NCBI GenBank assembly: GCA_026874595.1 | Contig: CM049309.1 | Span: 70,042,926 to 70,106,925, forward strand | Origin: Sipunculus nudus | Lineage: Eukaryota > Annelida > Sipuncula > Golfingiida > Sipunculidae | DNA: 64,000 nt | Reading direction: 5' to 3' | Shown: piece by piece, positions 56,731 through 64,000 of the stretch | Layout of the letters: each line of letters begins with the position of its first letter | Position numbering within the stretch: position 1 is the stretch's first letter | Notes under the pieces: model-generated | What the model saw: the letters and a program-made list of their open reading frames with translations, nothing else | Databases searched by the model: none | Told to the model about the DNA's origin: nothing | Position numbers and translations under genes: made by a program

Positions 56731-57720
56731 ATGATCTATAAAATTTTTCTGTACACTTTAAATGTTTTAGGTATTCAGGACTATTATAAGAGAAGAAAAA
56801 TGTGTTTATCAAATTTGTTATCAAAACAGGGTATGGCCAGGGGAATCTCCATGATACAGGAAACCCACTCAGTCGAAAAAAATGAAAATGTTTGGAAGAA
56901 TCAGTGGCGAGGTAAGAGTTATATTGCCCATTGTTCATCTAAAAGTGCAGGAGTAAGTATATTAGTTGGAAGAGACCTTGATTTTGAAGAGATTAGTAAA
57001 TATATAGACCCAAAAGGGAGGGTTATAATTATACATTGTTTAATCCAAGGAAGCCAATTTCTTATTGTTAATTCCTTCGCTCCCAACACAGAGCCAGAGC
57101 AAGTACAGTTTTACTGTGATCTTTTACAGAACAAAAATAAATTTAACATAAAAACTGATATAAGGTTGATCTGGGGAGAAGACTTTAACTTCCACTTTAG
57201 TGAAATAGATGGGGATGGTGGTAATGTACATAACTTTAAAATAAAGTCAATTCGTGCAGTTCTTGCAATGATGGACCAACTCAATGTATGTGATATATGG
57301 CGAGTTAGGAATAAAAACTTGAAAAGATTTACATGGCGATCTTCGCGTCCACTTATACAAAGGCGTTTAGATTATTTCTTAACATCTTCTAATCTCCAGT
57401 CAGTTGTAAAAGATTGCGATATAATACCGGCAGTAGCTACCGACCACTCTGCTATAATTCTTATTATTTACTCCTACCCTGTGCAGAAACATGGTCCCTC
57501 ATTTTGGAAGTTGAACTCTTCACTTCTCAAAGATGAAAGTTATGTAAAAAATATTAGGGACAATTTAATACACTGAAAGCAAAATTATGAAAACAATAGT
57601 AATGCACAGATGCTATGGGAATATTTAAAATTTAAAATAAGAGAATTTACTATAAACTATAGTAAGAAAAAAGCTGTCCAGTCTAGGAAATGACTTAAAC
57701 AACTGGAGGAAAATGTAACA
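56731..57720 (+). pseudogene. L1 ORF2, endonuclease part
   Basis: From ATG 56731 the frame is open to a TGA at 57574-57576 (281 residues). Endonuclease motifs are in order: TLNVLG (usual N), MIQETHS (catalytic E), GVSILV, VNSFAPN, GEDFNF (usual G-D-F-N), RRLDYFL and TDHSAI (catalytic D-H). The frame resumes after the stop with WEYLKFKIREFTINYSKKKA and runs to 57720, with one more TGA, where the nested element breaks it. The protein would nick target DNA to prime reverse transcription. Confidence 0.92.
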
Positions 57721-58217
57721 AGTGACCCATGGGTCATGACGCTCAGCTGACTGGGAAGAGATTCGCAAAAGGAAATTTTTTCATCTGAATGGTAGTATAT
57801 ACCCATTCAACTGAAGCATCAAACAGATTAACCAACAGGGCAAAATTGTGTCTGTATTTTTAAAGGTCTCAAAAATAGAGAAAAAAATTAGTAAAAAATA
57901 AAAAAATACAGGTGGCGCCACCAGTCTGCAGGAACTGATGGAACATCTCATGATCAATATCCATGCAAAAAATCATGACCATCAGTAATGTAGTTAATGA
58001 GATATTGAAGTTTTTGTATGAAATTTTTTACTTTTCTGGGGGGTACTTTGGGGCCCCATAGCTCGAAGGATATGGGTAACAGAGACCTAATTTCTGGTTT
58101 CCAAGGAGATTTTTCATGGACCTCTCAGAATGCCAAGTTACAAGGTTCTAGGTCCAGTGGTTACGATTTGTGCCTGGTTAACAGATGGACAGACAGACGA
58201 CGGACAAAGAGTGATCA

Positions 58218-58252
58218 CTATAGCTCAGATGACTTTCAGTCAGCTGAGCTAA
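58218..58252 (+). repeat. Internal hairpin terminus of the AGCTCAG family
   Basis: CACTATAGCTCAGATGACT, then TTCAGTCAGCTGAGCTAA: long inverted arms with a 3-base loop and a CTAA end. It is preceded by 'gacagacagacgacggacaaagagtgat'. The outer end at 60912 has the same last 20 bases. Confidence 0.8.
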
Positions 58253-58392
58253 AAATTGAAAAAAATACAGATGGCGCCACCAGACTGCAGAAACTGATGA
58301 AACACCCCATGATCAATATCAATGCTAAGAATCATGGTGATCAATGCATTAGTTGTTCAGATACTTGAGCTTTTGTATCAAATTTTCCATTA

Positions 58393-59736
58393 TTGTATCC
58401 GCCAAAACAGAGTTTTGCGGATACTATGTTTTCAGCTGCACGCCGCCGCCGCCGCCGCCACCGCCGCCGCGTAGGTTTCCGGAGAACTCCTCCGTAACCG
58501 CTGGGCGGAATTTTACGAAACCCGGGATTATGTTCGGGTCACATGTGAACTGCTGCGCCCCGATTTTGTTTTGACCTCTGACCTTTCCTCTGCACTCTGC
58601 GTCTGTTTGTGCGTCTGTTTCCACACATAAACCCACATATCTGGGGAACCGTTTGACGGATCAGGAAAATTTTTTTGCACAAATGTAGCTCTTGGAGAGC
58701 TTTATAACATACACAAAAAATGGTGGCGCCACCTGCAACCATGTTTGCACAGTGTCCATCTGTTTGTCTGCCTTGGGTTAAAATCACTCATATCTCTGCA
58801 GTGACTTGACTAATTCACCTGAAATCTGGCATGCGTATACATCCTGGATAGCTTTTCTGATTTTGTGACAGGTGGCGCCACCTACATTCACTTTTACGCT
58901 GCAGACATCCAAGCTCATATCTCGGGAACCGTTTGACCGATCAGGAAAATTTTGTTGCACAAATGTAGCCCTTGGAGAGCTTTATAACATACACAAAAAT
59001 GGTGGCGCCACCTGCAACCATGTTTGCACAGTGTCCATCTGTTCGTCTGCCTTGGGTTAAAATCACTCATATCTCTGCAGTGACTTGACTAATTCACCTG
59101 AAATTTGGCATGCGTATACATCCTGGATAGCTTTTCTGATTTTGTGACAGGTGGCGCCACCTACATTCACGTTTACGCTGCAGACATCCAAGCTCAAATC
59201 TCAGGAACCGTTTGACCGATCAGGAAAATTTGTTTGCACAAATGTAGCCCTTGGAGAGCTTTATAACACACGCAAAACTGGTGGCGCCACCTACAGCCAT
59301 TTTTGCATAGCTCCTGTCTAGTTTATGCAGCAGACATCCAAGCTCATATCTTGGGAACCGTTTGACCGATTGGGCCAAAGTTTTGCATGTGTATAGTTCT
59401 CACATAGCTCTTTATCATACGCAAAACTGGTGGTGCCACCTTCAACCATTTTTGCACAGCGTCCATCTGTTTGTCTGCCATGGGCTAAAATCACTCATAA
59501 ACATGTAGTGGTTTGACTTATCTGCCTTAAATTTTGCATATGTATACAACTGGGATGGCTTTCTGGATTTTGTGGTGGGGGGGCAACCTTCATACACAAT
59601 TTGGCTGCAGACATCCATGCTAATATGCAACACTTCACTCTATTTCCCCTTGCCACTTAATCCATGCCTCACTTCACCCGTTCCACTCTGATTTAGGCGG
59701 ATACATGTAGTCGCTTGTCGACTACCCGTATTCTAG
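58393..59736 (+). mobile_element. Helitron-like element nested inside the 57721-60912 repeat element
   Basis: It starts TTGTATCCGCC, forms a GTATCCGC/GCGGATAC hairpin, and has a (CCG)n-like patch at 58441-58471. Three to four ~280-bp units follow, with 'ggaaccgtttgac.gatcagg' near 58645, 58925, 59203 and 59347 and GGTGGCGCCACCT palindromes. The 3' end has a GTAGTCG/CGACTAC hairpin (59708-59726), then CCGTATTCTAG. Taking it out joins ...ccatta to ttctg.ggtactt, exactly the sequence found uninterrupted near 60356 and 60697. So it went into an A^T site without duplication and ends in CTAG, as Helitrons do. It has no coding capacity. Confidence 0.82.
58441..58471. repeat. (CCG)n tract near the element's 5' end
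   Basis: CGCCGCCGCCGCCGCCACCG-type run. The corresponding place in the 8258-11117 element (- strand) has a shorter CCGCCGCTACCGCCGC patch. Confidence 0.95.
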
Positions 59737-60912
59737 TTCTGAGGTACTTTTGAGCCCAATAGCTCGAAGAATATGGGTAACAGAGACCTAATTTGAGGTT
59801 TCCAAGGAAACTTTTTATGGGCTTCTCTGCATGTCAAGACAGAAGATTCTAGGTCTAGGCATTACGATTTGTGCCCTGTAAAATTCGTAAAAATCGAAAA
59901 AATACCAGTGGCGCCATCAGACTGCAGAAACTGATGAAACATTCCAAGATCAATATCCGTGCAAAGAATTATGGTGATCATTGCAATAGTTTTTCAGATA
60001 CTTGAGCTTTTGTATCAAATTTTCCATCATTCCGGGGGGTACTTTGGAGCCCCATAGCTCGAAGAAAATGGGTAACAGAGACCTTTTCTAAGTTTCAAAG
60101 GAGACTTTTAATGGGCCTCCCTGCATGTCAAGAGAGAAGATTCTAGGTCCAGGCGTTACGATTTGTGCCCTGTTAACAGATGACCCCATCTTAAGGTCTC
60201 ATAAATAGAGAAAATAATTCGTAAAAATTGAAAAAATACAGGTGGCGCCACCAGACTGCAGAAACTGATGAAACATCCCATGGTCAATATCCATACAAAG
60301 AATCATGGTGATCAATGCAATAGTTGTTCAGATATTTGAGCTTTTGTATCAAATTTTCCATTATTCTGGGGGGTACTTCTGAGCCCCATAGCTCAGAGGT
60401 TATGGGTAACAAAGACCTAGTTTCAGGTTTCCAAGGAGACTTTTCATGGGCCTCCCTGCATGTCAAGAGAGACGATTCTAGGTCCAGTCATTAGGATTTG
60501 TGCCCTGTTAACCAATGACCGCATCTTTTAATGTCTCAAAAATAGAGAAAAAAACACGTAAAAATCGAAAAATACAGGTGGCACCACGAGTCTGCAGAAA
60601 CTGATGAAACACCCCATGATCAAAATCAATGCAAAGAATCATGGTGATCAATGCAATAGTTGATCAGTTACTTGAACTTTTGTATCAAATTTTCCATTAT
60701 TCTGGGGGGTACTTTGGAGCCCCATAGCTCAGAGGTTATGGGTAACAGAGACCTAATTTCAGGTTTCCAAGGAGACTTTTTATGGGCCTCCCTGCATGTC
60801 AAGAGAGAAGATTCTAGGTCCAGTCGTTACGATTTGTGCCCTGTTAACAGATGACTGCATCTCCAGAGGTCTCAAAAATAGAGAAAAAAATTCTTTCAGT
60901 CAGCTGAGCTAA

Positions 60913-62670
60913 TAAAAATTAGAAGATAACTCTCAAACTACAGAAAATAACCAGTCCAATTACATTGAAGCTTAAGCCGGGCTTGAAGAATATTATGATA
61001 AATTAACCAAGGGGATTATTGTGCGATCACGGGTACAATGGATAGAAGAAGGGGAAAAGTCTACACATTATTTTCTTAATTTAGAAAAGAGAAATAAAAA
61101 TAAATCTGTAATAAGAAAACTGTTACTTGATAATAAAGAAGTGACTACTAATTCAGAAATTTTGAAGGTTTTAAGACAGTTTTACTCTGAAAAATATACA
61201 AGGAAATCATACATAAATGAATATGAATGCTTAACTTTTTTAAGAGATATAGACTTGCCTAAACTTAAAGAGTCAGATGCAGAAAAATGTGATGGTATTA
61301 TTAGAAAAGGGGAAATTCATAAAGCACTTCTTGAGATGAAAAATAATAAAGTCCCTGGAAATGACGAGTTAACAAAAGAATTTTACCTGAGCTTTTTTCC
61401 AGAGATTGGCGATCTTTTATTACATAGTATAAATAAAGCTTATGAGACTGGTGAATTGAGTTTAAGTCAGCGTCAAGCAGTTATAATCTTTATAGAGAAA
61501 AAGGGGAAAGATAATAGATTAATAAAAGCTTGGTGGCCTATAAGTTTGCTGAATGTGGATACTAAGATTATTAGCAAAGTATTAGTCAAAAGATTTATTA
61601 ATTTGTTACCTGGTATTATTCACACGGTTCAAAGTGCTTTTGTCAAAAACAGATTTATTGGCGAACCTGTTCGGTTATTATCAGATATTTTATATTATGC
61701 AAACAAAGACAATATGGGTGGGCTTCTAGTAGGAGCAGACTTTAAATCTGCTTTTGATAATTTAGATCATAATTTTATGTTTTCGGTATTGGAAAAATAC
61801 GGTTTTGGAGAGTCCTTCCGTCGATGGATTAAACTTTTGCATAACCATGTTCAAAGTACGGCGTTAAATAATGGATTTAGTTCAGAATATTTTACTCTTA
61901 GTAGGGGTACCCGTCAGGGTGACCCTTTAGCACCATATTTATTTGAACTCTCACTGGAAGTATTAAGGGAAATGATAAGGAAGAATGAAAGGGTAAAAGG
62001 AATAAAGTTAAATAACTTAGAAGTAAAGATGTGTATGTACGCTGATGATACAACCTTGTTTTTAAAAGACCTTGATTCTTTACATAATGTTCTCGCTATA
62101 TTTGATGTATATTCGACATATTCTTCATTGAAAATAAATCTGGGTAAGTCTGAAATTGCATGGATGGGAAAATGGAAAAATAAAGCTGATAATCCATTCC
62201 AACTTAAATTAGTAAATTTAAAACAGGACGCCATGAAAATACTTGGTATATATTATCCATATAACCAGAAAATAGTGGACGAGCTTAATTTTAACAGATG
62301 CCTTGAAAATTTGAAGAAGGTATTAAATATATGGAAGGGTAGATCACTCACCGTTTACAGACACATAGAGGTATCAAGATCACTAGCTGTTTCTAAAGAA
62401 CTATATGTAATGAATATGCTTGAACCTAAAAGATTTTGTAATGAAGTACAAGATACTATAAATAAATTTGTTTGGAAAAATAGTAGGGCTAAGGTAAAAT
62501 TTAGCACAGCAATTGGGTCATATACTTTGGGCGGATTAAAGCTACCAAATATTGATATACGACATAAAACACAAAGAATAATTTGGGTAGCTAATCTTAT
62601 CACGAAATTTAAAGGAACAGCTAGAACCCGACTTGATATGAAGTGTAAAGCTATCGGGGGTATAGACTGA
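60913..62670 (+). pseudogene. L1 ORF2, reverse transcriptase part
   Basis: It continues the frame of the endonuclease part. After stops at 60913 and 60973 it is open for more than 560 codons to TGA 62668-62670. RT motifs in order: SRVQWIEEGEKSTHYFLNLE, MKNNKVPGNDELTKEFY, KKGKDNRLIKAWWPISLLN, SAFVKNRFI, GADFKSAFDNLDH (first catalytic Asp), RGTRQGDPLAPYLFELSLEV, CMYADDTTLF (catalytic Asp pair), SLKINLGKSEIAW and ILGIYY. The usual N-W-R-P-I-S is A-W-W-P-I-S here. The core is otherwise well kept, so the copy decayed rather recently. Confidence 0.94.
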
Positions 62671-62693
62671 ATACACCAGAACTATGATATTAA

Positions 62694-63670
62694 ATGTTTC
62701 CAAAGTCCTGTGCTCCATTTTATTTAGCATGTTTTAGAGAATGGTGTAACTATGCTAACAATCCACCAACAACTTTAGCAGAGATAACAAGTCAATTCTT
62801 ATGGAATAACAAATATATATTGGTTAATAATCAATCAGTATTTTATCGCAGTCTCTTTGACATGAATGTAAAATATTTAAGGGATATAATTGATGAAAAT
62901 GGTAATTTCAAAGCATTTATGGACCTCGATTTTGACAAAAGAAGTGCATCGTTAGAACTGACTATGTTTTCATTGAATAGCCTTATATGTGCTATACCAA
63001 GTGATTGGAAGAAAAAACTCCAAGTTGATGTTAAGATTATGAATGGCAATAAAGAAGAAAATTTGTTAAAATTAGATAGTAGAACAGTGTATCAAAAGCT
63101 GGTAAGCTATTTGTTTAAAGAACCTGCATGTGTGAATAGACTACGGGATAACGGTCTGGAGCATTGGCAACAAGCATATGAAGGAATCTATAGGTGCACT
63201 AATGAAACATACCTTCATGAGTTTCAGTTTAAAATTATAAATCATTATCTACCCGTCCACAAGAATCTTTATTGATGGAACTTGATAGACTCTCCAAGGT
63301 GTAATTACTGTTTTGTCTATAATGAATCAATTGCTCATTAATTTTTTACTGTAATACAGCAAGGAACCTCTATATACAAATGAGAGAATGGTTGAAAGCA
63401 GTAAATCTTATTTTGCCAGACTATAATCTATGTAATATTTTAAATGGTTGTTTTCCTGTGACCTTGGATAATGTGTTGATAAATACTGCGATTCTTGTTT
63501 ATAAATATGTACTATATAGTAAAAGATGTGAAAAACATGGAAATTTATTTCAGATAGTTAAAAGTAAATTAAAAGACATGCAAAATACTGAATATCTCAT
63601 AGCATGTAAAAATAATAAATTAAACCTTCACCTTAAAAAATGGTCACCATTTAGGCAGCTCTTGAGCTAA
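62694..63670 (+). pseudogene. L1 ORF2, C-terminal part, frameshifted
   Basis: After the stop at 62670 the protein goes on in a second frame (62694-63275; WCNYANNPPTT, FLWNNKYILVN, VYQKLVSYLFKEPA, YLHEFQFKIINHYLPVHKNL). It passes a TGA into SPRCNYCFVYNESIAH, then changes frame to NTARNLYIQMREWLKAV (63380-63670). The C-x2-C-x7-H arrangement is the usual cysteine-rich end of L1/Tx1-type ORF2. The stop-frameshift-stop series excludes function. Confidence 0.88.
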
Positions 63671-63826
63671 TGTGTATTTATGTAATTACGTTTCCCTTCA
63701 TGTAAGATGTATTGAATGTCAGGTTTGTATGCATGTCCTTGTCATTACATGTATCTATGTTACATGTGTGTAAACAACATCTGTATGTGGTGCAATAAAA
63801 TGTATAAAAAAAAAAAGAAAAAAAAA
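63671..63826 (+). other. L1 3' UTR and A-rich tail
   Basis: About 120 bases of 3' UTR, an AATAAA at 63794-63799, then an A-run broken by a single G (63806-63826). The right target-site duplication follows directly. Confidence 0.88.
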
Positions 63827-64000
63827 GTTTACACATGCTCATAGACATTTCTGAGGCCTGAAATGTGGTTAAAATGATCATAATCCATTATATCAAGGCA
63901 AACAAGCAAATTCATGGAATTTATGTCCCTCGCTTCTGCCTCTTGTTGTCTTTCATGCTTGCCTTATCAATGTGTTTTAGTTTTTATGTTGGCCTAAAGA
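63827..64000. other. Flank right of the L1 element
   Basis: It starts with the right copy of GTTTACACATG (63827-63837). The rest is AT-rich with no gene seen, presumably still the upstream dystrobrevin intron. Confidence 0.6.

Larger units (their letters stand above)
57721..60912 (+). mobile_element. Helitron-like tandem-repeat element inserted in L1 ORF2
   Basis: It starts AGTGACCCATGGGTCATG (a 14-bp perfect palindrome TGACCCATGGGTCA inside) and ends CAGTCAGCTGAGCTAA. Left flank ends in A and right flank starts with T, with no duplication. The L1 reading frame on the two sides is in register: 57720 closes a codon and 60913 opens one in the frame of the RT. The core has ~335-bp units with GGTGGCGCCACCAGxCTGCAG near 57911, 58271, 59908, 60239 and 60576, plus 'ggggggtactttgg.gccccatagctc' and 'aggtccag.cgttacgatttgtgccctg'. 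A full inner terminus with hairpin is at 58218-58252, so it may be two copies joined. A second element is inserted at 58393-59736. Confidence 0.78.
55291..63826 (+). mobile_element. L1-superfamily non-LTR retrotransposon, defective, with nested insertions
   Basis: Flanked by an 11-bp target-site duplication, GTTTACACATG (55280-55290 and 63827-63837), and ended by an A-rich tail after AATAAA. The layout is 5' UTR, ORF1 (coiled coil plus RNA-binding segment), then ORF2 with an apurinic-type endonuclease, reverse transcriptase and a Cys/His C-terminus. Without the nested 3192 bp (57721-60912) it is ~5.3 kb, a plausible full or nearly full length. Several in-frame stops and frameshifts make it inactive. 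By protein wording (RGTRQGDPLAPYLF, MYADD) it is closest to L1/Tx1-type elements. Confidence 0.93.

Overview
This window is eukaryotic genomic DNA: AT-rich, with small exons separated by kilobase-scale introns bounded by GT-AG, and with no operons or ribosome-binding sites. The protein families and the repeat landscape fit a spiralian, most likely a bivalve or other mollusc. The repeats include tandem-core Helitron-like elements, an L1-type and a Jockey/CR1-type retrotransposon, a tRNA-derived SINE, and piggyBac and Harbinger MITEs. The species cannot be fixed from this sequence.

There are two host genes, arranged tail to tail. At the left edge on the + strand are the last two exons (586-749, 3171-3304) of a gene whose C-terminus resembles the DEAD-box RNA helicase DDX24/Mak5. 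On the - strand, ten exons spread over 34 kb (41788 down to 7609) encode the C-terminal 468 residues of dystrobrevin, a cytoplasmic component of the dystrophin-glycoprotein complex. Splice phases of the ten exons join without conflict. The EF-hand-like and ZZ exons were not found here and should lie beyond 64000. The dystrobrevin tail carries an acidic, tyrosine-containing repeat (S-Y-[VI]-[RK]-T-D-D-E) over its last two exons.

Most of the rest is transposon and satellite material. Region by region: a ~180-bp tandem array in the last helicase intron (868-2060); a 20-bp minisatellite between the genes (4860-5170); a 2.86-kb Helitron-like element with a ~287-bp tandem core full of TGACCT-type half-sites in the last dystrobrevin intron (8258-11117); a related array (13560-15441); a piggyBac-type element with TTAA duplications (25872-27392); a tandemly duplicated splice-donor region (31900-32113); a large fold-back (37100-37241); a 5'-truncated Jockey/CR1-like retrotransposon (37480-38780, - strand); a tRNA-derived SINE (near 50000); and a 284-bp Harbinger-like MITE (52293-52576).

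From 55291 to 63826 there is an L1-superfamily retrotransposon with 11-bp target-site duplications and an A-rich tail. Its ORF2 is split by a 3.19-kb tandem-repeat element (57721-60912), which is itself interrupted by a 1.34-kb element (58393-59736). Both insertion sites can be deduced without duplication: removing the first leaves the L1 frame in register, and removing the second rebuilds the host repeat unit. Both inserted at A^T and end in CTRR, as Helitrons do. This ordered three-level nest, and the element family behind it, is the most notable content of the window.
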